Part shown: piece after piece, positions 10,021-20,403 of the stretch | Position numbering within the stretch: position 1 is the first letter of the stretch | How the letters are laid out: the number at the start of each line of letters is the position of its first letter | Origin: Nocardia higoensis | Lineage (GTDB): Bacteria; Actinomycetota; Actinomycetes; Mycobacteriales; Mycobacteriaceae | Length of the DNA stretch: 64,000 nt | Assembly (NCBI RefSeq): GCF_015477835.1 | Contig: NZ_JADLQN010000001.1 | Location: 3,038,001 to 3,102,000, forward strand | Reading direction: 5' to 3' | The notes under the pieces: generated by a model | What the model saw: the letters and a program-made list of their open reading frames with translations, nothing else | Database searches by the model: none | Told to the model about the DNA's origin: nothing | Position numbers and translations under genes: made by a program

Positions 10021-10878
10021 TCAGCGGGGCGCGACCGCGAGCGCGGACAACGCCATGTCGCGCAGCACGGGCCTGGCGCGCGCGGCGGTCGCCGAGGTGG
10101 CGCTGTGCGGGGTCGAGTTCAACAGACCGAACACCGCGTGCGCGCGCACCCTGGCCTGCTCCTCCGGCAGCGCGGGCAGCAACCGGCAGAGCACGTCCAC
10201 CCAGATCTCGACGTACTCGCGCTGAGTCCTGCGCACCTGCCGCCGGGCGGACGCGGGCAGATTGTCGAGATCACGATCCTGGATGCGGATCAGTTCCGGC
10301 TCGCCGAGGGCGAAGTCGAGATGGAAGTCCACCAGCGCGGCCAGCGCCGTCTCCGCATCCGCCCGCGCACCACCGCTGTCCCGGTCACCGCCCCGGACAC
10401 CATCTCTGTCGCAGCCTCGGTCGCCGTCTCTGTCGCCGTCCCCACGGAAGGCGACGTCCATCCGGCCGCCGCCCTCCCCGCGGCCGGCACCGCCCGCCGG
10501 GCCGCCCACGAAGGCGACGTCGGCCCGCCCGCCGTCGGCGCCCGGCCCGCCGTCGTGCGGATCGGCGTCATCGGAGGAATCGAGGTACTCGTCGACCACC
10601 GCGCGACCGCCCGCGAGCAGTCGCCGACTGATCCCGACCAACAGCTCGACGAGCAGCGCTTCCTTGCTGGCGAAGTGCCGGTACACGGCCGGCCCGCTGA
10701 TGCCGACGGCCGCGCCGAGATCGTCGAGCCGGACACCGAGGAAACCGCGATCGGCGATCAGGCGCGCGCCCGCGTCGAGCAACTGCCGCCGTCGCTCGGC
10801 CTTCAGCTGCTCCCGTCGGGTCCCGACGACGGGCTCGGTATCGACCACGTCCTCGCCTCTCACTCGTTCGCTCTTCAC
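10021..10878 (-). CDS. TetR-family regulator with a low-complexity insert, probable repressor of the adjacent acyl-CoA operon
   Basis: TetR-type DNA-binding protein of about 285 residues. The helix-turn-helix is clear: [18 protein letters not shown], then [20 protein letters not shown] and [12 protein letters not shown]. The C-terminal part ([21 protein letters not shown] onward) matches the usual ligand/dimer domain. Between them lies an unusual run of Gly, Asp and Arg (about 10366-10570) absent from typical members. The start is uncertain: GTG 10878 follows GGGAG by eight bases; GTG 10848 follows GAGAGGCGAGG; a TTG at 10941 is less likely. It is divergent from accD1, and a 26-bp dyad sits between them, so control of the downstream leucine/acyl-CoA operon is a strong inference from context. 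Confidence 0.85.
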   Translation of the reverse strand: MKSERVRGEDVVDTEPVVGTRREQLKAERRRQLLDAGARLIADRGFLGVRLDDLGAAVGISGPAVYRHFASKEALLVELLVGISRRLLAGGRAVVDEYLDSSDDADPHDGGPGADGGRADVAFVGGPAGGAGRGEGGGRMDVAFRGDGDRDGDRGCDRDGVRGGDRDSGGARADAETALAALVDFHLDFALGEPELIRIQDRDLDNLPASARRQVRRTQREYVEIWVDVLCRLLPALPEEQARVRAHAVFGLLNSTPHSATSATAARARPVLRDMALSALAVAPR

Positions 10879-10966
10879 CGCACCGACTCCCACCCGGCCA
10901 CCGCGCCTCGGCACGGACCGGTTCGCGCGAACTCTGGACAACTCAGTTAATCGAGTTTAACCTGAT

Positions 10967-10992
10967 TTCCAGTTATCAGCGACTAACTGGAA
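10967..10992. promoter_or_regulatory. Probable TetR operator in the divergent promoter
   Basis: Perfect inverted repeat with nine-base arms, TTCCAGTTA and TAACTGGAA, separated by eight bases. It lies 48 bases before the accD1 start and about 90 bases before the TetR start. Next to it, at 10946-10961, is a weaker GTTAA...TTAAC dyad. Size, symmetry and position fit an operator for the neighbouring TetR protein, probably also autoregulating it. Confidence 0.65.
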
Positions 10993-11039
10993 CGCCCGAA
11001 CCCGGACGCTCCACCGCATCATCGGAAAAGCGAGGCGGG

Positions 11040-12674
<1,635 letters not shown>

Positions 12675-12679
12675 GCGCA

Positions 12680-14818
12680 ATGACTGAACCCACCCGAACG
12701 ACCGCACCCGAAGCCACCCGCACCTTCGACACCGTGCTCGTCGCCAATCGCGGCGAGATCGCGGTGCGCGTCCTGCGCACCCTGCGCGCCCTGGGCATCC
12801 GCTCGGTCGCCGTCTACAGCGATGCCGACGCAGGCGCTCGCCACGTCCGCGAGGCCGATGTCGCCGTCCGCCTCGGTCCCGCCCCGGCCCGGCAGAGCTA
12901 TCTGGACATCGACAAGGTGGTCGACGCCGCGCGGCGCACCGGTGCCCAGGCCGTGCACCCCGGCTACGGATTCCTGTCCGAGAACGCCGCCTTCGCCGCC
13001 GCGCTGGAGCAGGCGGGCATCGTCTTCCTCGGCCCACCCGCCCGTGCCATCGAGATCATGGGCGACAAGATCGCCGCCAAGACCACCGTCTCGGCCTTCG
13101 GCGTGCCCGTCGTCCCCGGCATCGCCCGGCCCGGACTCACCGACGCCGACCTGATCGCGGCCGCCGCCGACATCGGCTACCCGGTGCTGGTCAAGCCGTC
13201 GGCAGGCGGCGGAGGCAAGGGCATGCGTCGCGTCGACGATCCCGCCCAGTTGCCCGCCGCCCTGGTCGGCGCGCGGCGGGAAGCCGCCTCGGCGTTCGGT
13301 GACGACACGCTGTTCCTGGAACGTTTCGTCACCCGTCCCCGCCACATCGAGGTGCAGATCCTCGCCGACACCCACGGCGCCGTCGTGCATCTGGGCGAGC
13401 GGGAATGCAGCCTGCAGCGCAGACATCAAAAGGTGATCGAAGAAGCCCCGTCGCCGCTGCTCGACGCGCAGACCCGCGCCCGGATCGGCGCCGCCGCCTG
13501 CGACACCGCCCGCAGCGTCGACTACGTCGGCGCGGGCACCGTCGAATTCATCGTCTCCGCCGACCGCCCCGACGAGTTCTTCTTCATGGAGATGAACACC
13601 CGCCTACAGGTCGAGCACCCGGTCACCGAGATGGTCACCGGCGTGGACCTGGTCGAGGCGCAGGTACGCATCGCCGCGGGCGAGAACCTCGGCCTGACAC
13701 AGGGCGACATCCGCCTGACCGGCCACGCCGTGGAGGCCCGCGTCTACGCCGAGGATCCCGGCCGCGGCTTCCTGCCCACCGGCGGAACGGTGCTGGACCT
13801 GCACGAGCCGAACGGCCCCGGCATGCGGGTGGATTCGGGCCTGCGGGTGGGCACCGTGGTCGGCAGTGACTACGACCCGATGCTGTCGAAGGTCATCGTG
13901 CACGCCCACGACCGCGCCGCCGCCCTGGCCGGGCTGGACCGCGCGCTGGCGGACACCGCCCTGCTCGGCGTAACCAGCAATATCGAATTCCTGCGCTTCC
14001 TGCTCGCCGACCCGGACGTCCGGGCGGGCAGGCTCGACACCGGACTGCTGGACCGGCGGGTCGACGACTTCGTGCCCGCCGTCGCCTCCGACGACGATTT
14101 CGTGGCGGCCGCCGCTTATCACTGGCTGCGCCGCGAGCCGGGGCAGCCGGGGACCGGAGCATCGCGGTCGCTGTGGGATGTGCCCTCCGGATGGCGGGCG
14201 GGTACGCCCGCGCCGACCCCGATCCGCCTGGCCGTCGGTGAGCGCGTCGAGCACGTCTACCTGACCGGCGTGCCGGAGGACGCCGTCGTCCGGATCGGCG
14301 AGGGCGAGAGCCGCACGGTACGGGCCGAATTCGAGTCCGCCGGATCCGGCCCCGCAGAGGGCGTCACGGGTGCTCGCGGCGTGCTCGCGCTGACCATCGA
14401 CGGGATCCGCCGCACCTATCGGGTCGCCGAACAGGCCGACACCCTGTGGGTTGCCCGCTCCGGTGGCGTGACGACGCTGCGCGCGCTGCCCGAGGTCAGT
14501 GTGCGCGGCGACGCCGCGCACGTGGGTGACGCCGAGATCCGCAGCCCCATGCCGGGGTCGGTGATCGCGGTGCCGGTCGCCTCCGGCACGCAAGTCGCCG
14601 CGGGAGCCCCGGTGGTGGTCGTGGAGGCCATGAAGATGGAGCACACCCTCACCGCTCCCGTGGACGGCGTCGTCGAGGTGCTCGTCGAGGCGGGCGCTCA
14701 GGTGCGCCTGGACCAACCGCTGGCCCGCATCGTCACGACGCCCGAGGGCAGCACCGCTCCGGCGGGCGATACCGCAACCCCATCCGAATCCGCAGAGCGA
14801 GAAGGACTTTCCGCATGA
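12680..14818 (+). CDS. accA1: Acyl-CoA carboxylase alpha subunit (biotin carboxylase plus biotin carrier), methylcrotonyl-CoA type
   Basis: 712 residues carrying both the biotin carboxylase and the biotin-carrier domain. Order: [20 protein letters not shown] at the N-terminus, [14 protein letters not shown], the ATP-grasp lysine/glycine loop [51 protein letters not shown], the carboxylase C-terminal domain, and a biotinyl domain with EAMKMEHT (biotinylated lysine about residue 652). The protein is cytosolic and works with AccD1. The start may be ATG 12680 or GTG 12671, the latter overlapping the accD1 stop as GTGA; either implies coupling. Its stop overlaps the next start (ATGA at 14815-14818). 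Confidence 0.92.
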   Translation: MTEPTRTTAPEATRTFDTVLVANRGEIAVRVLRTLRALGIRSVAVYSDADAGARHVREADVAVRLGPAPARQSYLDIDKVVDAARRTGAQAVHPGYGFLSENAAFAAALEQAGIVFLGPPARAIEIMGDKIAAKTTVSAFGVPVVPGIARPGLTDADLIAAAADIGYPVLVKPSAGGGGKGMRRVDDPAQLPAALVGARREAASAFGDDTLFLERFVTRPRHIEVQILADTHGAVVHLGERECSLQRRHQKVIEEAPSPLLDAQTRARIGAAACDTARSVDYVGAGTVEFIVSADRPDEFFFMEMNTRLQVEHPVTEMVTGVDLVEAQVRIAAGENLGLTQGDIRLTGHAVEARVYAEDPGRGFLPTGGTVLDLHEPNGPGMRVDSGLRVGTVVGSDYDPMLSKVIVHAHDRAAALAGLDRALADTALLGVTSNIEFLRFLLADPDVRAGRLDTGLLDRRVDDFVPAVASDDDFVAAAAYHWLRREPGQPGTGASRSLWDVPSGWRAGTPAPTPIRLAVGERVEHVYLTGVPEDAVVRIGEGESRTVRAEFESAGSGPAEGVTGARGVLALTIDGIRRTYRVAEQADTLWVARSGGVTTLRALPEVSVRGDAAHVGDAEIRSPMPGSVIAVPVASGTQVAAGAPVVVVEAMKMEHTLTAPVDGVVEVLVEAGAQVRLDQPLARIVTTPEGSTAPAGDTATPSESAEREGLSA

Positions 14819-15975
14819 CCGACTTCCTGTCCACCGGCACCTTGCCCGAGGAATACCGCGATCTCGCGCTGACCGTCCGGGATTTCGCGCAGTCGGTGGT
14901 CGCGCCGGTCGCGGCCGAGCACGACGCCGCGCACACCTTCCCGTACGAGGTGGTGGCGGGGATGGCCGAGATGGGCCTGTTCGGCCTGCCCTTCCCGGAG
15001 GAATACGGCGGTATGGGCGGCGACTACTTCGCGCTGTGTCTCGCGCTGGAAGAGCTGGGCAAAGTCGATCAGAGCGTGGCGATCACGCTGGAAGCGGGCG
15101 TCTCCCTCGGCGCCATGCCCGTCTACCGGTTCGGCAACGAGGAACAGAAGCAGCGCTGGCTGCCCGAACTCACCAGCGGCCGCGCCCTGGCCGGCTTCGG
15201 CCTCACCGAGCCGGACGCGGGCAGCGACGCGGGCGGCACCAGGACCACCGCGGTGCTCGACGGCGACGACTGGGTGATCAACGGCCGCAAGCAGTTCATC
15301 ACCAATTCCGGCACCGACATCACCACCCTGGTGACGGTGACCGCGGTGACCGGCACCACCGAGGGCAAGAAGGAGATCTCCACCATCCTGGTGCCCGCCG
15401 ACACCCCCGGTTTCGTCGCCGAACCCGCGTACAACAAGGTCGGCTGGAACGCCTCGGACACCCACCCGCTCACGTTCACCGATGTGCGGGTACCGCAGGA
15501 GAACCTGCTCGGCGAGCGCGGCCGCGGCTACGCCAACTTCCTGCGCATCCTCGACGAGGGGCGGATCGCGATCGCCGCGCTGTCGGTCGGCGCCGCGCAG
15601 GGCTGCGTGGACGAGAGTGTCCGCTACGCCAAGGAGCGCCTGGCCTTCGGCAAACCGATCGGCACCTACCAGGCCATCGCCTTCAAGATCGCCCGGATGG
15701 AGGCTCGCGCGCACGCCGCCCGCGCCGCCTACTACGACGCCGCCGCGCTCATGCTGTCGGGCAAACCGTTCAAGAAGCAGGCATCCATCGCCAAGCTGGT
15801 CGCCAGCGAGGCCGCGATGGACAACGCCCGCGATGCCACCCAGATCTTCGGCGGCAACGGGTTCATGAACGAATACGCTGTCGCCAGGCACTACCGCGAC
15901 AGCAAGATCCTGGAAATCGGCGAGGGGACGACAGAGGTGCAGTTGATGCTGATCGGGCGGGAGCTGGGACTATGA
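14815..15975 (+). CDS. fadE19: Acyl-CoA dehydrogenase, FadE19-like (isovaleryl/branched short-chain)
   Basis: FAD-dependent acyl-CoA dehydrogenase, 386 residues, probably oxidising isovaleryl-CoA or another branched acyl-CoA to the 2,3-enoyl-CoA that feeds AccA1/AccD1. Recognisable blocks are [38 protein letters not shown] (flavin/substrate loop), [54 protein letters not shown] and the C-terminal [17 protein letters not shown]. Start ATG overlaps the accA1 stop and its own stop overlaps maoC by ATGA, so the genes are translationally coupled. The order accD1-accA1-fadE-maoC-citE mirrors M. tuberculosis Rv2502c to Rv2498c, which supports the symbol; exact chain-length preference is not shown by the sequence. 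Confidence 0.88.
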   Translation: MTDFLSTGTLPEEYRDLALTVRDFAQSVVAPVAAEHDAAHTFPYEVVAGMAEMGLFGLPFPEEYGGMGGDYFALCLALEELGKVDQSVAITLEAGVSLGAMPVYRFGNEEQKQRWLPELTSGRALAGFGLTEPDAGSDAGGTRTTAVLDGDDWVINGRKQFITNSGTDITTLVTVTAVTGTTEGKKEISTILVPADTPGFVAEPAYNKVGWNASDTHPLTFTDVRVPQENLLGERGRGYANFLRILDEGRIAIAALSVGAAQGCVDESVRYAKERLAFGKPIGTYQAIAFKIARMEARAHAARAAYYDAAALMLSGKPFKKQASIAKLVASEAAMDNARDATQIFGGNGFMNEYAVARHYRDSKILEIGEGTTEVQLMLIGRELGL

Positions 15976-16487
15976 GTGAGTTCGCGGCACCTTCGGAGCT
16001 GCGTCGTATCGTCCAGCGCGGCTTGTGGTTCGAGGAGTTCGAGACCGATGTGGTCTACGAGCACCGGCCGGGCCGCACCATCACCGAAGCCGACAACGTC
16101 CTGTTCACCACGCTGACCATGAACACCCAGGCACTGCACCTCGACGCCGCGTTCAGCGACGCGTTGCCGCCGTTCAACCAGCGACTGGTGAATTCGATGT
16201 TCACGCTCTCGACGCTGGTGGGCCTGTCGGTCGCCCAGCTCACCCAGGGCACCATCGTGGCCAATCTCGGGTTCTCCGATATCGCCTTTCCCAAGCCGCT
16301 GTTCCACGGCGACACCATGTACGCCGAGACCGTGGTGATCGGCAAACGCGAATCCAAGTCGCGGCCGGGCGAGGGTGTGGTCACTTTCGCGCACACCGCG
16401 CGCAATCAGCACGGCGAGGTGGTCGCGACGGCCACCCGCAAGACGCTGGTCCGGTTGCGGCCGGACCAGCCGGGAACGGAGCAGTAG
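15972..16487 (+). CDS. MaoC-like enoyl-CoA hydratase/dehydratase
   Basis: 171-residue hot-dog-fold protein of the MaoC dehydratase family, the counterpart of Rv2499c. Visible are GLWFEEFETDVVYEHRPGRT with the dehydratase motif region TEADNVLFTTLTMNTQALHL (the Asp/Asn and His positions typical of hydratase 2), the QRLVNSMFTLSTLVGLSV helix and a PLFHGDTMYAETVV segment. It likely hydrates a branched enoyl-CoA in the same pathway. Start ATG overlaps the fadE stop; its TAG is immediately followed by the citE ATG with no gap, so the operon is very tightly packed. The substrate is inferred from context only. Confidence 0.87.
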   Translation: MSEFAAPSELRRIVQRGLWFEEFETDVVYEHRPGRTITEADNVLFTTLTMNTQALHLDAAFSDALPPFNQRLVNSMFTLSTLVGLSVAQLTQGTIVANLGFSDIAFPKPLFHGDTMYAETVVIGKRESKSRPGEGVVTFAHTARNQHGEVVATATRKTLVRLRPDQPGTEQ

Positions 16488-17315
16488 ATGGCTGGCACGG
16501 GTAGCACCTGGAAGATGCCGGGTCCGGCGTGGCTGTTCTGCCCCGCCGACCGTCCGGAGCGGTTCGCGAAGGCGGCAGCCGCGGCCGACGTGGTGATCCT
16601 CGATCTCGAGGACGGGGTGGCCCCCGCCGACAAGGCCGCCGCCCGTGCGGCCCTGGTGTCCACCCCGCTGGACCCCGAGCGCACCGTGGTCCGGGTGAAC
16701 GCGGCGGGCACCGACGAGCACGCCCTCGACCTGACCGCCCTGGCCGACACCCGCTACCGCAGGCTCATGCTGCCCAAGGCCGAGTCGGCCGAGCAGATCA
16801 CCGACCTGGCCGAGTTCGATGTCATCGCCCTGGTCGAGTCGCCGCGTGGCGCGCTCGCGGTCGCCGAGGTGGCGCGAGCTCGCAATGCCATCGGCGTCAT
16901 GTGGGGCGCGGAGGACCTCGTCGCCGGACTGGGCGGCACCAGCAGCAGGCATCCCGACGGCACATACCGCGACGTCGCCGCGCACGTCCGCTCCGGCACA
17001 CTGCTGGCCGCCAAGGCCGCCGGCGCGCTGGCCCTGGACTCGGTCTACCTGAACATCCGCGATCTCGACGGCCTGCGCGCCGAGTCCGAGGACGCGGTGG
17101 CCTCCGGCTTCGACATCAAGGTCGCCATCCATCCGACCCAGGTGGAGGTGATCCGAAACGCGTACGCGCCGTCGGAGGAGGAGATCTCCTGGGCCGAGCG
17201 GGTACTCGCCGAGGTGCCCCACCATCGCGGCGTGTTCGCCTTCGAGGGCCGGATGGTCGACGGCCCGGTCCTGCTGCACGCCGAACAGCTGCTGCGCCGC
17301 GCCGGCCGCGACTGA
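16488..17315 (+). CDS. citE: CitE-like HpcH/HpaI-family lyase (beta-hydroxyacyl-CoA lyase)
   Basis: 275-residue TIM-barrel lyase of the citrate lyase beta-subunit-like family. Key blocks are WLFCPADRPERFAKA, the metal-binding VILDLEDGVAPADKAAAR, VVRVNAAGTDEHALDL, the LPKAESAEQI strand, ALVESPRGALAVAEVA, VMWGAEDLVAGLGG and KVAIHPTQVEVIRNAY. It lacks citrate lyase partners, so it is not a citrate lyase. The M. tuberculosis homologue in the same gene order, Rv2498c, has been reported as a stereospecific beta-hydroxyacyl-CoA lyase linked to leucine catabolism, able to cleave hydroxymethylglutaryl-CoA to acetyl-CoA and acetoacetate. That is established knowledge for the homologue and inference here. 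It starts directly after the maoC stop. Confidence 0.88.
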   Translation: MAGTGSTWKMPGPAWLFCPADRPERFAKAAAAADVVILDLEDGVAPADKAAARAALVSTPLDPERTVVRVNAAGTDEHALDLTALADTRYRRLMLPKAESAEQITDLAEFDVIALVESPRGALAVAEVARARNAIGVMWGAEDLVAGLGGTSSRHPDGTYRDVAAHVRSGTLLAAKAAGALALDSVYLNIRDLDGLRAESEDAVASGFDIKVAIHPTQVEVIRNAYAPSEEEISWAERVLAEVPHHRGVFAFEGRMVDGPVLLHAEQLLRRAGRD

Positions 17316-17341
17316 TCACCCCGGCATCGAGGAGCACCGCC

Positions 17342-19288
17342 ATGCAACCACAGTGGACACCGACCGAGCGCGACATCGCCGAGGCCCGGATCACCCATTT
17401 CGCCCGGTTCGCCGCCGAGCACAGCAGTTACGATGCGCCCGACCAGACCGATTACCAGCGGCTGTGGGAATGGTCGGTGCGGGATCTACCCGGATTCTGG
17501 CGCGCCGTCTGGGAGTACTTCGACCTCGGCGCGATCGCGGGTGAGGTACTGGCCGACGACCGGATGCCCGGCGCGAACTGGTTTCCCGGCACCCGGCTCA
17601 ACTACGTCGATCAGGTACTGCGCCAGGCCCGCACCGACCGCCCGGCGATCCTCGCCCTCGCCGAGGATGAGCCGGTCCGCGAGGTCTCCTGGGCCGAACT
17701 GATCGACCGGACGGCGGCCTTGGCGCACACCCTGCGCGGTCTCGGCGTGCGGCCGGGCGACCGGGTCGTGGGCTACCTGCCCAACATCCCCGAGGCGGTG
17801 GTCGCTTTTCTGGCGACCGCGAGCATCGGCGCGGTGTGGAGCGCCTGCGGCCAGGACTACTCCCCCAAAGCCGCCCTCGACCGGCTGGGCCAGCTCGAGC
17901 CCACCGTCCTGATCACCGCCGACGGCTACCGCTTCGGCGGCAAGACCCACGACAAGAGCGCCGATATCGCCGCGCTGCGGGAGGGCCTGCCCACGCTGCG
18001 CTCGACCGTCGTCGTGGACCGGCTCGGCGCGGTCGTGCCGGACACGATCGCGTGGACCGAGGCCGTCGCGGGCACCGGTGATACGCCGGAGCTCGCGACC
18101 GAGCAGGTCGGTTTCGACCACCCGTTGTGGATCGTGTTCTCCTCCGGTACCACCGGCCTGCCCAAGGGCATCGTGCACGGCCATGGCGGCGTCGTCCTCG
18201 AACACCTGAAAGCCGTTGCGCTGCAATCCGATATCGGCCCCGACGACACCTTCTTCTGGTACACGAGCCCGAGCTGGATGATGTGGAACTTCCAGGTCGC
18301 CGGGTTGCTGGTCGGCTCCACCATCGTCTGCTACGACGGCAGCCCCACCCATCCCACCCCGGACGGCCTGTGGCGTCTCGCCGCCGAGGTCGGGGCCACC
18401 GTCCTGGGCACCAGCCCCGGATATGTCCTGGCCTGCATCAAGGCGGGCGCGCACCCCGCCGCCGAGCACGACCTGTCGCCGCTGCGTCTGGTCGGCATCA
18501 CAGGCTCCGCCCTGCCGCCGTCCTCGGCGCTGTGGTTGCGCGACAACGTCGGCGTGCCGGTCGCCTCGATCAGCGGCGGCACCGACGTGGTCTCGGCCTT
18601 CCTCGGCTGGGCCCGCACGGTCCCGGTGTGGCCGGGCGAGTTGTCGGTGCCCTATCTCGGCGTCGCACTGGACGCCTACGACGAGTCCGGCAACTCGGTG
18701 CGCGGCGAGGTCGGCGAACTGGTGGTCACCGCTCCGATGCCGTCCATGCCGGTCTCCTTCTGGCGCGACGAGGACGGAAATCGGTACCACGACGCCTATT
18801 TCGACATGTTCCCCGGCGTCTGGCGGCACGGTGACTGGATCACCCGCACCGACCACGGCAGCATCGTCGTGCACGGTCGCTCGGATTCCACGCTCAACCG
18901 TCACGGCATCCGGATGGGCAGCGCCGACATCTACCAGGCGGTCGAGAGCCTGCCCGAGATCACCGAGGCCCTGGTGATCGGCGTGGAACAGCCCGACGGC
19001 GGCTACTGGATGCCGTTGTTCGTCGTGCTCGCCCCCGGCGCGGAACTGAACGCCGAGCTGATCGGTCGCCTCCAGCAGGTCATCCGCACCGAGGTCTCCC
19101 CGCGGCACGTCCCCGACGAGATCCTGCTCGCCCCCGGCATCCCGCACACCCGCACCGGTAAGAAACTCGAGGTACCCATCAAGAAGCTGCTGCAGGGCGC
19201 CGACACCACCCGCGTCGTCGAACGCAGCGCGGTCGACGCTCCCGATCTGCTGGACTGGTACGCCGCCGTTCGACCGGGGTCGAATTAG
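17342..19288 (+). CDS. aacS: Acetoacetyl-CoA synthetase
   Basis: 648-residue ANL-superfamily ligase that activates acetoacetate to acetoacetyl-CoA. The N-terminal WEWSVRDLPGFWRAVWEYFD and MPGANWFPGTRLNYVDQVLR blocks are diagnostic of acetoacetate-CoA ligases. The P-loop SSGTTGLPKGIVHGHGG is near residue 265, SGGTDVVSAFLG follows, and YFDMFPGVWRHGDWITRT plus the catalytic C-terminal TRTGKKLEVPIKKLLQG (modifiable lysine) close the fold. Start ATG lies 26 bases after citE, preceded by GAGGAGCACC. As the last operon gene it would use the acetoacetate released by the CitE-like lyase, completing leucine breakdown to thiolase substrates; this is an inference from the pathway. Confidence 0.92.
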   Translation: MQPQWTPTERDIAEARITHFARFAAEHSSYDAPDQTDYQRLWEWSVRDLPGFWRAVWEYFDLGAIAGEVLADDRMPGANWFPGTRLNYVDQVLRQARTDRPAILALAEDEPVREVSWAELIDRTAALAHTLRGLGVRPGDRVVGYLPNIPEAVVAFLATASIGAVWSACGQDYSPKAALDRLGQLEPTVLITADGYRFGGKTHDKSADIAALREGLPTLRSTVVVDRLGAVVPDTIAWTEAVAGTGDTPELATEQVGFDHPLWIVFSSGTTGLPKGIVHGHGGVVLEHLKAVALQSDIGPDDTFFWYTSPSWMMWNFQVAGLLVGSTIVCYDGSPTHPTPDGLWRLAAEVGATVLGTSPGYVLACIKAGAHPAAEHDLSPLRLVGITGSALPPSSALWLRDNVGVPVASISGGTDVVSAFLGWARTVPVWPGELSVPYLGVALDAYDESGNSVRGEVGELVVTAPMPSMPVSFWRDEDGNRYHDAYFDMFPGVWRHGDWITRTDHGSIVVHGRSDSTLNRHGIRMGSADIYQAVESLPEITEALVIGVEQPDGGYWMPLFVVLAPGAELNAELIGRLQQVIRTEVSPRHVPDEILLAPGIPHTRTGKKLEVPIKKLLQGADTTRVVERSAVDAPDLLDWYAAVRPGSN

Positions 19289-19552
19289 CGCCGCCCGCGA
19301 CGCGCTGCGACTGCCCGTATCGTGTCGATGCCGCCTGACCGGCCGGCGCCGCACCGGAGCGGCCCCCGCTCGCAGCACGCGCGAGGCGACGGACGCTCCT
19401 CCGCAACAGCAGCGTCGGCCATGGGCGCCATGGCAAGCTTGTGCGCGGCAGTCGATCGCCCCGACGAAAGCCCGAGCCCGGAGCGGGCACAAGCACGCCC
19501 GACAGGCGCTCGGCCTCGGCGACGGCCTGTGTCGGGAGGCGGCGCGAAAGCC

Positions 19553-20287
19553 TCAGCCGCGGGCGCGGCGCAAGACCCCGCGCCAGAGGGCGCGCTGGGT
19601 GCCACCGACCGCGCGGGCCAGCTCGCCCGGCGTGAACGCGCGGAGCAGTCGCGCCTGATCGGCCAACGAGGCGCGGCGCACGGAGATGTCGGCCTTGCTC
19701 GGGTGACCGGCGTCGAACGGTGGGTGTGGATCGTATTCGATGTCGAGCTGGATGGTCTGCGCCCGCTTCGGCCCCTCGATCTCCCCGACCAGCCACAGCG
19801 CCATGTCGATGCCCGCCGAGACGCCTGCGGCGGTGACGATTCCGGTGTCCGAGCGCACCACCCGTTCCTCGCGCTGCGGGCGCGCACCCATCATGGCGAG
19901 CGCGGATCGGGCGGCCCAGTGCGTGGTCGCGGGCTTGCCGTCGAGCAGCCCCGCGCCCGCGAGGATCAGCGATCCGGTGCACACCGAGGTGGTCCATTCG
20001 GCCCGGTCGTGCGCGGAGCGCAGCCAATCGAGAACACGCTGATCACCGGCGACGCCCGGGGCGGCGGGACCGCCGGGGACCACGATGATGTGCGGCGCGG
20101 GCGTCTCCTCGAAGGTGTGCGTCACTCCGAGAGCCAGGACACCGCTGTCGGTGAGCACGGGTCCGACGTCGTGGCCGACCAGCCGCACCTGCGCGCCGGG
20201 CAGGAAACGCAACACCTCGTAGGGACCGATGGCGTCCAGCGCGGTCATCCCCGGATACAGCACGATCGCCACCTGTCGCGCGCTCAT
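19553..20287 (-). CDS. DJ-1/PfpI family protein (GATase1-like)
   Basis: 244-residue glutamine-amidotransferase-like protein. The fold is marked by VAIVLYPGMTALDAIGPYEV, IIVVPGGPAAPGV, and the nucleophile elbow SVCTGSLILAGAGLL with the likely catalytic cysteine, followed by GKPATTHWAA. The relatives with this pattern include isonitrile hydratase-type enzymes and the sensor half of GlxA/AraC regulators; no AraC helix-turn-helix follows here, so it is a stand-alone enzyme or sensor. ATG 20287 is chosen because AGAGGAG precedes it by eight bases; an upstream frame extension lacks homology. It is convergent with aacS and divergent from the double-TetR gene, with a CTACCG dyad between them. The substrate is unknown. 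Confidence 0.85.
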   Translation of the reverse strand: MSARQVAIVLYPGMTALDAIGPYEVLRFLPGAQVRLVGHDVGPVLTDSGVLALGVTHTFEETPAPHIIVVPGGPAAPGVAGDQRVLDWLRSAHDRAEWTTSVCTGSLILAGAGLLDGKPATTHWAARSALAMMGARPQREERVVRSDTGIVTAAGVSAGIDMALWLVGEIEGPKRAQTIQLDIEYDPHPPFDAGHPSKADISVRRASLADQARLLRAFTPGELARAVGGTQRALWRGVLRRARG

Positions 20288-20310
20288 CGGCACAACTCCT
20301 CTGTCGGACC

Positions 20311-20327
20311 CTACCGAAAAACGGTAG
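20311..20327. promoter_or_regulatory. Perfect dyad between the DJ-1 gene and the double-TetR gene
   Basis: Inverted repeat CTACCG-AAAAA-CGGTAG in the 116-base divergent promoter. It lies 24 bases before the DJ-1 start and about 77 bases before the first double-TetR start, as an operator for one or both genes would. The same six-base arms occur at 8546-8560 with a three-base spacer. Confidence 0.5.
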
Positions 20328-20403
20328 CAACGGGCACGACAGGAAGGATCCAACTCCGGCGCATCCGACCTGCGAAAATCATGCACGATCAGGCATCGTT
20401 ACG

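Noticed and set aside
16488..17315. Citrate lyase beta subunit
   Set aside because: No alpha or gamma lyase subunits nearby; gene order and sequence fit the Rv2498c-type hydroxyacyl-CoA lyase.
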